64,000 bases of DNA from Vibrio crassostreae 9ZC13 (GCF_000272045.2 NZ_AJYZ02000037.1:349290-413289), one strand, 5' to 3'; numbered from the stretch's first letter, positions 8,005 to 18,406 are shown. The notes: generated by a model from the letters alone, not told the origin. Program-made: numbers and translations.

Positions 8005-8965
8005 AACTCACTAAGTTCTGCGGATTACCCTCAACAAACCCATCAATATTATCGATTAAGATATCAGACAGTTTTTGAATCGAGCTGTCGCTGCCCCACG
8101 CCACATGTGGAGTGAGTAATAAGTTCGGTAAGTGGCTATTAGCCAATAGTGGATTTGAGTTGTCGGCTGGCTCTTGTGTAAACACATCCATACCTGCGCC
8201 TGCAATCTCATGTTTTTTCAAAGCCTCAACTAGGGCTTGTTCATCTACTAGACCTCCGCGCCCGGCATTAATTAATACCGCGCTCGATTTCATCATTGTG
8301 AGCTCTCGCTCTGAAATCAGATTTTGGGTCGCATCAGTCAATGGGCAATGTAGACTGATCGCATCCGCTTGCTTCAATACCGTATCAAAAGGTAGATACC
8401 CTTCTCGACAAGACTCTGCTCCTTTTCGCTCGGCAAACATCACCTTCATACCAATCGCTTTGGCTAACATTGCGGTGGCTTGACCTAAGCTGCCACTCCC
8501 TATCAACCCCAGTGTGCTGCCAGCCACATCTTGAATCGGATGAGTAAAGAAGCAGAACTGCTTGTCCTTTTGCCACTCGCCCACCTCAATGTCTTTATGA
8601 TAACCAACAAGGTTTCGTTTAAGTGCAAACAGCATTGCGATGACATGTTCAGGAACCGATTGAATCGCATAGCCTTGCACGTTTGTCACTGCAATGTTTT
8701 TAGATTTGCAGTATTCCACATCGACATTATTAACACCGGTCGCTGAAACCGCGATCAACTTGAGTTTTTTCGCACCAGCGAGATTCGACTCATTGAGCAC
8801 TACCTTGTTAGTGATCACCACATCAGCTTCTTCAACTCGCTCCGATACTTGCTCAGGAGCAGTAAAGTCATACTCTACCCATTCATGCTCAAAGCTCAGA
8901 GGCTTTAAATGAATTTGAGATGGGATAGTCGCTCTATCGAGAAACACAACATTCAGCGTTGGCAT
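8003..8965 (-). CDS. D-2-hydroxyacid dehydrogenase (glycerate dehydrogenase-like)
   Basis: NAD(P)-dependent dehydrogenase of the D-isomer 2-hydroxyacid family, 320 residues. The Rossmann motif is GLIGSGSLGQA. The catalytic triad is visible: Arg in INAGRGGLVDE, Glu in MDVFTQEPAD and His in LLTPHVAWG. Overall pattern is closest to hydroxypyruvate reductase/glycerate dehydrogenase (HprA-like), but substrate cannot be fixed from sequence. The IS66 insertion lies directly behind its stop codon, so its transcript now enters the element in antisense orientation instead of meeting the terminator at 5565. Confidence 0.88.
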   Translation of the reverse strand: MPTLNVVFLDRATIPSQIHLKPLSFEHEWVEYDFTAPEQVSERVEEADVVITNKVVLNESNLAGAKKLKLIAVSATGVNNVDVEYCKSKNIAVTNVQGYAIQSVPEHVIAMLFALKRNLVGYHKDIEVGEWQKDKQFCFFTHPIQDVAGSTLGLIGSGSLGQATAMLAKAIGMKVMFAERKGAESCREGYLPFDTVLKQADAISLHCPLTDATQNLISERELTMMKSSAVLINAGRGGLVDEQALVEALKKHEIAGAGMDVFTQEPADNSNPLLANSHLPNLLLTPHVAWGSDSSIQKLSDILIDNIDGFVEGNPQNLVS

Positions 8966-9001
8966 TCTTCTTCCTTGGTTAGATCTATGAATCAGTCCAT
9001 T

Positions 9002-9736
9002 CTAAGCTTTTAGCTTACTGTAGTCTGGAAGCTCAAGCGCAATTTCAAAGTGCTGTTCGATTTGTGGCGATGCTTGAGGATAAAACTCACACGGAACAAA
9101 GGCTTTAAACAACTGATTATTCGCTGGATGATAAAAGCTCAGCTCACACGCATGCAAAGCCAACCTATCACTGTATTCAAATGCTTCTGATGTTGCGTAA
9201 AACTCATCGCCCACAATCGGTGCGCCTATTTCCATGCAATGCACTCTCAATTGGTGAGAACGCCCGGTAATTGGCAGTAACTTAAGTAAAGTCGTTTGGA
9301 GTTCTTGCTGTTCTACCACATAACGAGTCTGTGATGATTTACCATCCTCGAAACACACTTTTTGCTTCGGCCGGTTTGGCCAATCGCAAATAAGAGGGAG
9401 GTCAATCAAACCTTCAGCTTCTTCTACTGAACCCCATACTCGGGCGTAATAGAGTTTGTGTGTCAGTCGATATTGAAATTGCTTCTTCAAATGACGCTCA
9501 GCTTGTTTGTGTTTAGCGAGCAGCATCAAGCCCGATGTCGACATGTCTAATCGATGCACGACTTGAATCTCTGGAAATTCGACAACCAAGCGACTCCACA
9601 TGCTGTCGTAATGCTCAGGTAACCTACCCGGAACAGAAAGCAGGCCTGCAGGCTTGTTCACCACAAGAATATCGTCATCTTGATAAACAATATCAATCCA
9701 CGGTTCACGTGGTGGTGTGTACTGTTCTAACGCCAT
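9002..9736 (-). CDS. rluA: dual-specificity 23S rRNA/tRNA pseudouridine synthase RluA
   Basis: RluA makes pseudouridine at 23S rRNA position 746 and tRNA position 32 in E. coli. This 244-residue protein matches it through the opening segment (PPREPW...VYQDDDILVVNKPAGLLSVPGR), the catalytic motif VHRLDMSTSGL with the nucleophilic Asp, and DLPLICDWPNRPKQKVCFE and PITGRSHQLRVH. It is about 25 residues longer than the E. coli enzyme, with a C-terminal extension. In E. coli rluA neighbours rapA; here an Nramp-family gene lies between them. Confidence 0.93.
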   Translation of the reverse strand: MALEQYTPPREPWIDIVYQDDDILVVNKPAGLLSVPGRLPEHYDSMWSRLVVEFPEIQVVHRLDMSTSGLMLLAKHKQAERHLKKQFQYRLTHKLYYARVWGSVEEAEGLIDLPLICDWPNRPKQKVCFEDGKSSQTRYVVEQQELQTTLLKLLPITGRSHQLRVHCMEIGAPIVGDEFYATSEAFEYSDRLALHACELSFYHPANNQLFKAFVPCEFYPQASPQIEQHFEIALELPDYSKLKA

Positions 9737-9824
9737 TGAAGCCTCTTAATTGCTAGTGAACAAATAATTCACGGTTGATTCGTTTATAAATAAATACAAT
9801 TTTCAATATTTTCGTACATAAAAG

Positions 9825-9854
9825 TTGACGGCTTTACAAAACATGGTATTGATA
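9825..9854 (+). promoter_or_regulatory. possible sigma70 promoter for the Nramp-family gene
   Basis: TTGACG (9825-9830) and TTGATA (9849-9854) are separated by 18 bases, about 40 bases before the start codon, in the divergent rluA intergenic region. AAAGGAAAAACG just upstream of the ATG supplies the ribosome binding site. Confidence 0.4.
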
Positions 9855-9894
9855 GGGTAACAGATAATAAGAAGTCAGCATCAAAGGAAAAACG

Positions 9895-11172
9895 ATGGAC
9901 AGTACGGTTAAAACCACCAACACAAAAACACCAACCTCAGCTCCCCTATCAAGTTTAATTAAGTCTCTTGGCCCAGGCATTATGATGGCCGCAGCGGCTG
10001 TAGGTGGTTCTCACTTAGTCGCCTCAACCAAGGCGGGTGCGATTTATGGTTGGCAGCTTGCCGCTCTCATTATCCTCGTTAACGTATTTAAATATCCATT
10101 CTTCAGAGCCGGCATCCAATACACGCTAGGAACGGGTCAAAGCTTGGTGGAAGGTTACTCTAACCTAGGCCGCCCATACCTTGTGATCTTTTCGATCTTG
10201 AGTGCCATATCTGCGGTCGTGAATACCGCTGCCCTGCTATTATTCAGTGCAAGCCTACTCAGTTACTTTGTTCCTTTCGATTTAGCCACTAGCACCTTGT
10301 GCATGATCGTTTTAGCGACCTGTTTGATCATTCTGTTTGCTGGCCATTATCGTGCTCTAGATACACTATCTAAAGCGATCATGGCGATCTTAACCATCAC
10401 AACCTTAGCTGCAGTCGCCATTGCTATCGGCTCTCCAGTCGAACCTGATGCTGCTTTTGTTCCACCGTCGCCTTGGTCATTGGCTGCTATTGGTTTTATC
10501 GTGGTGACCATGGGTTGGATGCCTGCGCCTATCGAAATATCAAGCATCACCTCTATGTGGCTAAAAAGCCAAAAAGAGAAGCAGGAAGTGACCGCACAAT
10601 CAGCGCTGTTCGACTTTAACGTTGGCTACATTGGTACGGCGCTGCTTGCTTTAGTATTCGTTGCGTTAGGCGCGCTAGTACTTCACGGTTCGGGAGTTGA
10701 ACTGTCTCGCTCCGGTGTTGGCTTTACTCATCAATTGGTCGGCATCTACGCTTCGACAATTGGTGAATGGTCTCGCCCGTTAATCGCTCTTATCGCTTTC
10801 TTCTGTATCTTTGGTAGCACCATTACCGTTATCGATGGCTACTCACGCGTGCTTGCTGAATCACAACGTCTATTATTCAAAAAAGATTCAAGCCCAAGAA
10901 TGCTGCAAGGCTGGATAATCATTGTCTCTATCGCGGCACTCGCGATTGTGATGTTCTTTAGCGCAGCACTGATGCCTATGCTCGATTTCGCAATGGTACT
11001 CGCGTTTGCAACAACGCCATTCTTCGCTCTGCTTAATTTCATCTTGGTCAACAAAGCTAAGCTTCCAGAAGCGCTAGCCATTGGCAGCAAACTAAAATGG
11101 TTGTCTGTAGCAGGTCTTGTTTACCTATTTGGTTTCCTAGCGGTATTTGTTTGGTGGAAGTGGTTAATGTAA
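9895..11172 (+). CDS. divergent Nramp-family membrane transporter
   Basis: A 425-residue integral membrane protein with about 11 helices in the Nramp fold order. Canonical Mn/Fe Nramp proteins have DPGN in helix 1 and a MPH segment in helix 6. Here helix 1 reads AAVGGSHLVASTKAGAIYGW, so the metal-coordinating Asp and Asn are absent. Helix 6 reads GWMPAPIEISS. Family membership rests on the flanking pattern (GPGIM...TKAGAIYGWQL). Substrate may differ from Mn2+, for example another divalent cation or even a non-metal; Nramp relatives with altered sites are known. It stands alone, divergent from rluA. Confidence 0.8.
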   Translation: MDSTVKTTNTKTPTSAPLSSLIKSLGPGIMMAAAAVGGSHLVASTKAGAIYGWQLAALIILVNVFKYPFFRAGIQYTLGTGQSLVEGYSNLGRPYLVIFSILSAISAVVNTAALLLFSASLLSYFVPFDLATSTLCMIVLATCLIILFAGHYRALDTLSKAIMAILTITTLAAVAIAIGSPVEPDAAFVPPSPWSLAAIGFIVVTMGWMPAPIEISSITSMWLKSQKEKQEVTAQSALFDFNVGYIGTALLALVFVALGALVLHGSGVELSRSGVGFTHQLVGIYASTIGEWSRPLIALIAFFCIFGSTITVIDGYSRVLAESQRLLFKKDSSPRMLQGWIIIVSIAALAIVMFFSAALMPMLDFAMVLAFATTPFFALLNFILVNKAKLPEALAIGSKLKWLSVAGLVYLFGFLAVFVWWKWLM

Positions 11173-11207
11173 CCAGCTACTTGAATTGTTAATTAAGCTA
11201 CAGATAC

Positions 11208-11238
11208 AAATAAGGCCTTCATAATGAAGGCCTTATTT
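11208..11238. terminator. bidirectional terminator between the Nramp gene and rapA
   Basis: AAATAAGGCCTTC pairs perfectly with GAAGGCCTTATTT over a 5-base loop, with A/T-rich flanks on both sides. It separates the convergent Nramp-family and rapA genes. Confidence 0.88.
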
Positions 11239-11264
11239 CGTTGAAGCATTTCGCTAATTCAAAA

Positions 11265-14174
11265 CTAGTTGTGAGAAACCACAATCAAGCGTAATGAATC
11301 TAGCTGAACCTGAGCTTTGCTGATGTAACCGGTCAGTTCATTGATTTGAGCTTCGATTACCTCTAGCTCTTCATCACGAATATTAGGATTCACGGCTTTA
11401 AGCGCTTGTAGACGCTCTAATTCACCGTTCAGGTTAGTCTGCATATCTCGTTGAGCTTGTTCACGCACTTCTTCCACTTTAGGAAGTACGTGCGTCTCAC
11501 CCGCTTCGATTAGCTTGTGAATTTCACCTTGTACCGAGTTAACTAGCTTGCTCGCTAGGTGACGGTTTACAGGGCTTAATTGACGGTTAAAGCTGTCGAA
11601 CTCAACCTGAGCTGATAAGTCATTACCACGGCCATCCATCATCAAACGAATTGGCGTCTTAGGCAAGAACTGGCTGATACCGCTGCGTTTCGGCGCTTGC
11701 GCATCCACAAGGTAAACCAGCTCAAGCAGGATAGTACCCACTGGCAGCGCTTTGTTTTTCAGTAGTGATACCGCTGATGCACCAACACCTTCACTCAGTA
11801 GCAGATCGATACCGCCCTGAATCATTGGGTGTTCCCAGCTAATGAAGTTCATGTCTTCACGAGAAAGCGCAGTATCACGATCAAACGTGATGGTTGCGCC
11901 TTCGTATGGTAAGCCTGGGTAGCTTGGCACCATCATGTGCTCAGACGGCGTTACAACCAGAGCATTCTCACCCTTGTCGTCTTGGTTCAAGCCAATCGTA
12001 TCGAACAGGCTTAGTGCAAACGTTACTAGGTTAGTGTCGCCGTCAGTCGAGGCAATCTTCTCTGCAATTTCATGCGCTTTGTCGCCGCCGTTTGAGTGCA
12101 TTTCTAATAGGCGATCACGGCCTTTTTCTAGATCTGATTTCAGGCTTTGATTTAGCTTGGCAGACTCTTCAATCACTTCATCAAGTTGCTCAGTGTTACC
12201 AGAAGCCAGCATCTCGATAAGAACATCTGAGTACTTATCGTAAACCGTGCGACCCGTTGGACAAGTTTCCGCAAATGCATTCAGACCTTCATCGAACCAA
12301 CGCGCAAGGATCGCCTGTGATGTGCCTTTTAGGTAAGGAACATGAATGTCGATATCACGCAGCTGACCGATACGGTCCAAACGGCCAATACGTTGCTCAA
12401 GCAAGTCTGGGTTGAATGGAAGATCGAACATCACAAGTTGGTTAGCGAACTGGAAGTTACGACCTTCAGAGCCGATTTCACTACAGATAAGAACCTGAGC
12501 GCCGCCCTCTTCTTGAGCAAAGTAAGCCGCAGCTTTATCACGCTCTAGAATCGACATGCCTTCGTGAAATACGGTTGCACGCACACCTTCACGCTCACGC
12601 AGTGCTTGCTCTAATTGAAGAGCCGTACTTGCACGAGAGGCGATCACTAGGATTTTCTCGCTGCGCTTGTCTTGGATCTTTTCAATCAACCAGTTAACAC
12701 GTGAGTCGAACTGCCACCAGCTTGAATCTTCACCTTCAAACTCTTGGAAGATCTCTTCTGGATACAGCATCTTCATTGCACGAGCTTCGGGAGCCATTTT
12801 GCCACCGATCATGCCAGATACACGCATTGAGGTTGTGTACTGCGTTGGAATCTCCATCGGCAGTAGGTTTACATTACGCTTAGGGAAGCCTTTGATTGCA
12901 GCACGTGTGTTTCTGAAAAGAACACGGCCGGTACCATGGCGATCCATAAGGTTATCAATCAGTTCTTGGCGAGCTAACGCTTGCTCTTCTTCGCTGCTAT
13001 CACCTTCAATCACACGGAACAGAGGCTCAACATCTTGCTCAGAAAGCAGTTCCGTAATCTGGTTCTTCGCGCTGTTTTCAAGCTTCACTCCAGAGAACAG
13101 AGCCGTTACTGCATCAGCAACCGGTGCGTATTGGTCTTCTTCTTCAACGAATGCTTCGTAATCGTAGAAGCGATCAGGATCAAGCAGACGCAGACGTGCA
13201 AAGTGGCTCTCACGACCAAGCTGTTCAGGCGTTGCTGTTAGTAGTAGCACACCAGACGTATTTTCCGCTAAGCCTTCAACCACTTGGTATTCACGGCTTG
13301 GTTTGTCTTGGCTCCACTCAAGGTGGTGCGCTTCATCGACAACCAACAAGTCCCACTCGCCTTCAAGTGCTTGCTCGTAGCGCTTACGGCTCTTACGTAG
13401 GAAGTCCAAAGAACACAGAACGTACTGCTGGGTATCAAACGGGTTGTCTGATTCAGCAAACGCTTCAATACAACGCTCTTCATCGAAGATAGAAAAATGC
13501 AGGTTGAAACGGCGCATCATCTCTACTAACCATTGGTGTTGTAGAGTTTCAGGAACCACAATCAGAATGCGTTCAGCACGGCCAGACAGCACCTGTTGGT
13601 GGATGATCATGCCCGCTTCGATGGTTTTACCTAGGCCCACTTCATCAGCCAGTAAAACGCGCGGAGCGTGACGACGACCCACTTCATGAGCGATGTATAG
13701 CTGATGAGGGATCAAGCCAGCACGCATACCACACAAGCCACGCATCGGGCTCTTGTGTTGTTGGTACTGGTTGCTTAGCGCACGGTAACGCAACACAAAG
13801 TTATCCATACGGTCGATTTGACCTGCGTATAGCTTATCTTGTGGCTTGTTAAAGCGGATCTGGTTGCTTAAGAAGATTTCACGCAGAGTGACTTCTGTTT
13901 CTTGGGTATCTTCGCGAGTACCTAAGTAGGTTAGCAGCCCTTTGTCTTCGATAACTTCTTCGACAGACAGAGACCAACCTTCTTGGCATTCGATGACATC
14001 GCCTACATTAAACGTTACTCGGGTTACGGGAGCATCAGTACGTGCATAAACACGGTTTTCTTCTGACGCTGCAAACATTAGTGTCACTGTGCGAGCATCC
14101 ATTGCTACAACGGTACCTAAACCTAAATCGCTCTCCGTATCGCTTATCCAGCGTTGCCCCAAAGCAAATGTCAT
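11265..14174 (-). CDS. rapA: RNA polymerase-associated ATPase RapA
   Basis: Swi2/Snf2-type ATPase that binds RNA polymerase and promotes its recycling after transcription. The 969-residue length is nearly identical to the E. coli protein (968). N-terminal Tudor-like region ([18 protein letters not shown]) is followed by the helicase core: Walker A in [15 protein letters not shown] (about 170-185), DEAH box in [23 protein letters not shown], and motif VI around [12 protein letters not shown]. The remaining C-terminal part is the RapA-specific region. Monocistronic, with a terminator shared with the upstream convergent gene. Antisense open frames within it are ordinary shadows. Confidence 0.96.
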   Translation of the reverse strand: MTFALGQRWISDTESDLGLGTVVAMDARTVTLMFAASEENRVYARTDAPVTRVTFNVGDVIECQEGWSLSVEEVIEDKGLLTYLGTREDTQETEVTLREIFLSNQIRFNKPQDKLYAGQIDRMDNFVLRYRALSNQYQQHKSPMRGLCGMRAGLIPHQLYIAHEVGRRHAPRVLLADEVGLGKTIEAGMIIHQQVLSGRAERILIVVPETLQHQWLVEMMRRFNLHFSIFDEERCIEAFAESDNPFDTQQYVLCSLDFLRKSRKRYEQALEGEWDLLVVDEAHHLEWSQDKPSREYQVVEGLAENTSGVLLLTATPEQLGRESHFARLRLLDPDRFYDYEAFVEEEDQYAPVADAVTALFSGVKLENSAKNQITELLSEQDVEPLFRVIEGDSSEEEQALARQELIDNLMDRHGTGRVLFRNTRAAIKGFPKRNVNLLPMEIPTQYTTSMRVSGMIGGKMAPEARAMKMLYPEEIFQEFEGEDSSWWQFDSRVNWLIEKIQDKRSEKILVIASRASTALQLEQALREREGVRATVFHEGMSILERDKAAAYFAQEEGGAQVLICSEIGSEGRNFQFANQLVMFDLPFNPDLLEQRIGRLDRIGQLRDIDIHVPYLKGTSQAILARWFDEGLNAFAETCPTGRTVYDKYSDVLIEMLASGNTEQLDEVIEESAKLNQSLKSDLEKGRDRLLEMHSNGGDKAHEIAEKIASTDGDTNLVTFALSLFDTIGLNQDDKGENALVVTPSEHMMVPSYPGLPYEGATITFDRDTALSREDMNFISWEHPMIQGGIDLLLSEGVGASAVSLLKNKALPVGTILLELVYLVDAQAPKRSGISQFLPKTPIRLMMDGRGNDLSAQVEFDSFNRQLSPVNRHLASKLVNSVQGEIHKLIEAGETHVLPKVEEVREQAQRDMQTNLNGELERLQALKAVNPNIRDEELEVIEAQINELTGYISKAQVQLDSLRLIVVSHN

Positions 14175-14364
14175 GAATCGACTACCTCAATCTTATAGTT
14201 GGAATTTGGTCTTCTTAACTGCAGTTTTAAACAAGAACATTATCGCTCCTGAACTAAAAATATAGCCAAAAATGTCTAGTTTGCAGCCACTTTTTAAGTG
14301 CGCTCTCAATAATAAATATCTCGAGAAAATGGTGCAGAAAAAGGTCGCTAATCTTACTCGATGC

Positions 14365-14380
14365 TGTGATTTAGGTCACG
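14365..14380. promoter_or_regulatory. candidate CRP site upstream of the PhoH-family gene
   Basis: TGTGATTTAGGTCACG has both CRP half-sites with the correct 6-base spacer and only the last consensus base different. It lies in the roughly 465-base rapA-phoH intergenic region and could act on either divergent gene or on a small ORF starting at 14399. Confidence 0.5.
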
Positions 14381-14398
14381 CCTAAAGGAGATGATTTC

Positions 14399-14464
14399 AT
14401 GCTTTTTTTCTGTTTTCGCCAGTGCAATCAAACTGTCAAAAATTCATGGTTAATCTATAGGTAG
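14399..14464 (+). CDS. possible 21-residue small ORF with strong ribosome binding site
   Basis: AAAGGAG lies 8 bases before an ATG that opens a 21-codon frame ending in TAG. The predicted peptide begins MLFFCFRQCNQ and is hydrophobic with two cysteines. The candidate CRP site ends 18 bases before it. No homologue is recognised, and a short frame can arise by chance; the strength and spacing of the ribosome binding site are the only support. It might be a leader peptide or small membrane peptide upstream of the PhoH-family gene. The rest of the interval (14175-14640) has a weak CACCATAT/ATATGGTG hairpin at 14489-14516 and nothing else recognised. Confidence 0.25.
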   Translation: MLFFCFRQCNQTVKNSWLIYR

Positions 14465-14640
14465 CAGATTGCTGCTCTCAAACGAATACACCATATTCAC
14501 TCGTAACGATATGGTGCTGTTCCTCTAGATGAAGTTTAGGTGAGTAGTTGACTATCACCAGAATCAGATACTAATCTTTATATGAGCTTTATCTACGTTC
14601 AATGAATGCAAGGCAAGCCGCACGTCGGCAAGGAGATGCT

Positions 14641-16020
14641 ATGGGCGAGACCAACCGGAAGCTATTTGTTTTAGACACCAATATCCTACTTCACGAACCC
14701 TTCGCTATATTTTCTTTCCAAGAGCACGATGTCGTTATCCCCATGACAGTGCTAGAAGAACTCGACAGAATCAAAGACAGTAAAAGAGACGTTGCTCGAG
14801 ATGCGAGAATTGCGATTCGAACGCTCGAAGACCTGTTCAGGGAAGCCACACCAGACCAAATATCGGAAGGCATCCCTTTTTCTAAAGACATAAATGCATC
14901 TGGCAGTATTTCAATACTCGCTGACTACGAACTTCAAGAAAGCATCAAAGCCTTTGCCGATGACAAGGCGGGCGATAACCGAATCCTCAACGCTGTCCTC
15001 TATCTTCAAAATAAACGCGCACCACGCGAAGTGGTTCTCATCACCAAAGACATCAATATGCGTTTACGAGCAAAAGGCGCCGGTGTACGTTTTGTTGAAG
15101 ACTATCAAACTGACCAACTGATTGATGATATCCAATACCTCACCAAAGGCTTCCAACAACTGGAAGGCTCATTTTGGGATGGTATCGATAATGTCGAGAG
15201 CAGAAGTTTAGGCGGCAAGACGCTGCACACCTTAGCAAGAGCGCCGTTCGAGCCAACCTTCCTCAACCAATATGTGATTGACGAAGAAAGTGACTTTGCC
15301 GCTCGAGTCGAGGAGATTGAGCCGGAAAGCATTACCCTGAGAGACCTCAGCCGCGAAAGATTGATGAATCGCAGAGCATGGGACATCACACCAAAGAACG
15401 TCTATCAAGGCATGGCGATTGATGCGCTGCTCGACCCTGATATTGATCTTGTGATTCTCACTGGCGCCGCAGGTAGTGGTAAGACACTGCTTGCTATGGC
15501 TGCTGCACTTGAACAAACCATTGAACGTAAGCAATTCGATAAGATCATCGTAACCCGCAACACCCCTGATATTGGTGAGTCGATAGGTTTCCTTCCGGGT
15601 ACAGAGGAAGAGAAAATGTTGCCTTGGTTAGCCGCAGTGACCGATACACTGGAAGCGCTGCACAAGAACGACCACTGCACAGAAGGCTCGATGAAGTACA
15701 TCTGTGACAAAGCCAATATCCAGTTCAAATCAATCAACTTCATGCGTGGCCGCTCGATTCAAAATGCCTTTGTGCTTTTGGATGAGTGTCAGAACCTCAC
15801 CGCTTCACAGATAAAAACCATCATCACCCGTTGTGGTGAAGGTACTAAGATCGTCTGCTCAGGTAACTTAGCGCAGATAGATTCTTCTTACCTAACCCCT
15901 GTGACTTCAGGCTTAACCTACATGGTTGAGCGTTTTAAAAACTTCGAAGGCAGTGCCAACATCCACCTCAATGGTGTGGTGCGTAGCCGACTAGCTGAGT
16001 TTGCGGAAGAGAACATGTAG
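14641..16020 (+). CDS. PIN domain-PhoH family ATPase
   Basis: A 459-residue two-domain protein. Residues 1-130 are a PIN-type ribonuclease domain opening with LFVLDTNILLHEP and carrying the conserved acidic residues. The C-terminal half is a PhoH-type P-loop ATPase with GAAGSGKT (Walker A, about 275-282) and VLLDECQNL (Walker B, about 378). This architecture is the PhoH2/YlaK type, where ATP-dependent RNA unwinding and cleavage have been shown for other members; that activity is inferred here. I chose ATG at 14641 because AAGGAG lies 5 bases before it; an in-frame ATG at 14602 has no such site. A terminator follows. Confidence 0.9.
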   Translation: MGETNRKLFVLDTNILLHEPFAIFSFQEHDVVIPMTVLEELDRIKDSKRDVARDARIAIRTLEDLFREATPDQISEGIPFSKDINASGSISILADYELQESIKAFADDKAGDNRILNAVLYLQNKRAPREVVLITKDINMRLRAKGAGVRFVEDYQTDQLIDDIQYLTKGFQQLEGSFWDGIDNVESRSLGGKTLHTLARAPFEPTFLNQYVIDEESDFAARVEEIEPESITLRDLSRERLMNRRAWDITPKNVYQGMAIDALLDPDIDLVILTGAAGSGKTLLAMAAALEQTIERKQFDKIIVTRNTPDIGESIGFLPGTEEEKMLPWLAAVTDTLEALHKNDHCTEGSMKYICDKANIQFKSINFMRGRSIQNAFVLLDECQNLTASQIKTIITRCGEGTKIVCSGNLAQIDSSYLTPVTSGLTYMVERFKNFEGSANIHLNGVVRSRLAEFAEENM

Positions 16021-16058
16021 TGACTCTATACGCTCACTGAATCAGTAATCTAAAAACA

Positions 16059-16086
16059 AAAAGCGCCTCACATTGGAGGCGCTTTT
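16059..16086. terminator. bidirectional terminator between the PhoH gene and tldD
   Basis: AAAAGCGCCTC pairs perfectly with GAGGCGCTTTT over a 6-base loop, in the gap between two convergent genes. Confidence 0.9.
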
Positions 16087-16128
16087 CAATTTAATATTTT
16101 GAAGTAAGTCGGCAGAGGTTAGTCTGAA

Positions 16129-17574
16129 TTACTCAGTACCACCAACGGTTAGCGAGTCTAGTTTCAATGTTGGTTGACCAACACCCACTGGCACACTTTG
16201 ACCAGCCTTACCACACACACCCACACCACGGTCGATGCTTAGGTCGTTACCCACCATAGACACCTGCTGCATCGCTTCGATACCAGAACCGATTAGCGTC
16301 GCGCCTTTCACTGGGTGAGTGATCTTACCGTTTTCAATCATGTACGCTTCAGACGCTGAGAATACGAACTTACCTGATGTGATATCGACCTGACCGCCAC
16401 CGAAGTTCGGTGCGTAGATACCTTTCTCAACCGTCGCGATGATCTCTTCCGGTGTGTGTTCGCCCGGTAGCATGTATGTATTCGTCATACGTGGCATTGG
16501 AAGATGCGCGTATGACTCACGACGACCATTACCTGTCGGTGCTACACCCATTAGACGAGCGTTCAGCTTATCTTGCATGTAACCTTTTAGGATGCCGTTT
16601 TCGATTAACGTATTGTACTGACCGTTAACACCTTCATCATCGACGTTCAATGAACCGCGTAGATCCGTTAATGTACCGTCATCGACAATCGTACATAGGC
16701 TTGAAGTTACTTGCTCACCAACTTTGCCGGAGAATACTGACGACTCTTTACGGTTGAAGTCGCCTTCTAAACCGTGGCCTACCGCTTCATGCAGCAGAAC
16801 GCCCGGCCAACCAGAACCAAGAACCACAGGCATGGCACCAGCAGGCGCAGCCACTGCTTCAAGGTTAACTAATGCTTGGCGAATCGCTTCATCCGCAAAT
16901 TGGTAAGCAACTTGAGTGCCTTTGTCATCACTTAAGAAGAAGTCGTAACCAAAACGGCCACCACCACCAGCGCTACCACGCTCACGACGATCACCCTTCT
17001 GTGCAAGTACGCTAATAGACAAGCGAACCAGCGGACGAATATCACCAGCGTAAGTGCCATCAGTCGCAGCAACCAGCATCTGCTCATGCACACCACTTAA
17101 ACTCACCGATACTTCAGTCACCATCGGCTCTTTAGTGCGAATGTAAGCATCTAATGATTTTAGTAATTCTGTTTTCTGCTGTTTTTCCCAACTCGCAAGC
17201 GGGTTAACTGCATCATAGTAAGCTTGATTAGAGTTGCGTTTGAACGCTTGAACCTTGCCGTTTTGACCTTGTTTAGCAATACCACGAGCCGCAATTGCGC
17301 TCTGCTTAAGACCATCCAATTGGATTTGGTCAGAGTAAGCAAAACCAGTCTTTTCACCAGATACTGCACGAACGCCAACACCGCAATCGATATTGAAAGA
17401 GCCGTCTTTAATAATGCTGTCTTCTAGCACTAAAGATTCGTGCCAGCTTGACTGAAAGTAGATATCAGCATAATCAATTTGGCGGGTAGCAATACTCGCC
17501 AATGTATCTGCGATATTTTGCTCCGTAAGCCCTGTCGGGTTCAGTAGCGCTTCTTCAATTTGATTAATGCTCAT
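16129..17574 (-). CDS. tldD: metalloprotease TldD
   Basis: TldD acts with TldE/PmbA as a heterodimeric zinc metalloprotease that degrades unfolded peptides and processes certain antibacterial peptides such as microcin B17 in E. coli. The 481-residue protein is full length and carries the zinc-binding [11 protein letters not shown] motif near residues 260-270. The N-terminal half has the family's conserved start (YADIYFQ) and [18 protein letters not shown]. It precedes the nitrilase and yhdP genes in the same strand order seen in enteric bacteria (yhdP, tldD). Confidence 0.96.
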   Translation of the reverse strand: MSINQIEEALLNPTGLTEQNIADTLASIATRQIDYADIYFQSSWHESLVLEDSIIKDGSFNIDCGVGVRAVSGEKTGFAYSDQIQLDGLKQSAIAARGIAKQGQNGKVQAFKRNSNQAYYDAVNPLASWEKQQKTELLKSLDAYIRTKEPMVTEVSVSLSGVHEQMLVAATDGTYAGDIRPLVRLSISVLAQKGDRRERGSAGGGGRFGYDFFLSDDKGTQVAYQFADEAIRQALVNLEAVAAPAGAMPVVLGSGWPGVLLHEAVGHGLEGDFNRKESSVFSGKVGEQVTSSLCTIVDDGTLTDLRGSLNVDDEGVNGQYNTLIENGILKGYMQDKLNARLMGVAPTGNGRRESYAHLPMPRMTNTYMLPGEHTPEEIIATVEKGIYAPNFGGGQVDITSGKFVFSASEAYMIENGKITHPVKGATLIGSGIEAMQQVSMVGNDLSIDRGVGVCGKAGQSVPVGVGQPTLKLDSLTVGGTE

Positions 17575-17593
17575 AGATGGCTCTTGTTTGTAA

Positions 17594-18406
17594 TTAAAAT
17601 TGATTGGTAAATCGAGAGTGTTGCGCGATGGGCATATTTTGCCTAATGGACTCGCAACTGGATGTGTCTATCTCAACCACCATACTTTTAGGATCTTGGT
17701 CTAACTGTGCGACCACTCGTCCCCATGGATCAACCACCATTGAGTGTCCCCATGTTTCTCTTTGGCAAGGGTGTTTTCCGCCTTGACCTACCGCGACAAT
17801 CCACGACTGTGTTTCAACCGCGCGGCATCTTAATAGTACTTCCCAGTGCGCTTGACCCGTTACCGCTGTAAAAGCCGCAGGCACCACAATGATTTGTGCC
17901 CCTTGCTTACGTAACTCTGAATACAAGTGTGGAAAGCGCACATCATAACAAATACTCAAACCTAAGCGACCAAAAGGCGTTTCCGCTGTCACAACTTGGT
18001 TGCCCGGAGTGAAAATATCCGACTCTCGATAGCACTTATGGGCGTCAGCGACATCCACATCAAACATGTGTAGCTTGTCGTAATGAGCAACGAGGCAACC
18101 AAAATCATCAATCACCAAGGTGGTGGTCGTCACTCCGTTAGTTGTGCTTATCGGCATACTGCCAATGACGATCCAAATTCTGTGAAGCTTTGCTAGCTCA
18201 GAGATTTTCTTTTGCAGTGGGCCATCATTAAAAGGCTCAGCACACTGGTGATAGTCGGCTTTACTGCCAAAAACTAACGCGTTTTCAGGGCAAACAACCC
18301 ACTTAGCCCCCAACTCTTTGCACTTTGCAACTTCTTGAGCAAGGTACTCAAAGTTCAATTCAGGGCTGGGGCCAGATGTCATTTGAATCAACCCAACACA
18401 ATCCAT
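17594..18406 (-). CDS. nitrilase-family amidohydrolase (Nit1/YbeM-like)
   Basis: A 270-residue carbon-nitrogen hydrolase. The Glu-Lys-Cys triad is visible: [18 protein letters not shown] and [15 protein letters not shown]. The Lys-loop DVDVAD followed by YRESD and FTPGN resembles the Nit1 group, which hydrolyses deaminated glutathione; that substrate is an inference. I chose ATG at 18406 because GGAGGAG lies 8 bases upstream; an ATG 21 bases further upstream has no ribosome binding site. It lies between yhdP and tldD, probably cotranscribed. Confidence 0.85.
   Translation of the reverse strand: MDCVGLIQMTSGPSPELNFEYLAQEVAKCKELGAKWVVCPENALVFGSKADYHQCAEPFNDGPLQKKISELAKLHRIWIVIGSMPISTTNGVTTTTLVIDDFGCLVAHYDKLHMFDVDVADAHKCYRESDIFTPGNQVVTAETPFGRLGLSICYDVRFPHLYSELRKQGAQIIVVPAAFTAVTGQAHWEVLLRCRAVETQSWIVAVGQGGKHPCQRETWGHSMVVDPWGRVVAQLDQDPKSMVVEIDTSSCESIRQNMPIAQHSRFTNQF

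Noticed and set aside
8112..8483. 123-codon plus-strand open frame over the dehydrogenase gene
   Set aside because: It lies fully antisense to the conserved D-2-hydroxyacid dehydrogenase, and no domain is recognisable.
8003..8965. Dehydrogenase gene truncated by the IS66 insertion
   Set aside because: The target duplication restores the stop codon and all catalytic residues are present, so the protein is complete.
12667..13161. 164-codon plus-strand open frame inside rapA
   Set aside because: It is antisense to the well-conserved helicase core, lacks a ribosome binding site and encodes a Ser-rich product of no family. It is a codon-bias shadow.
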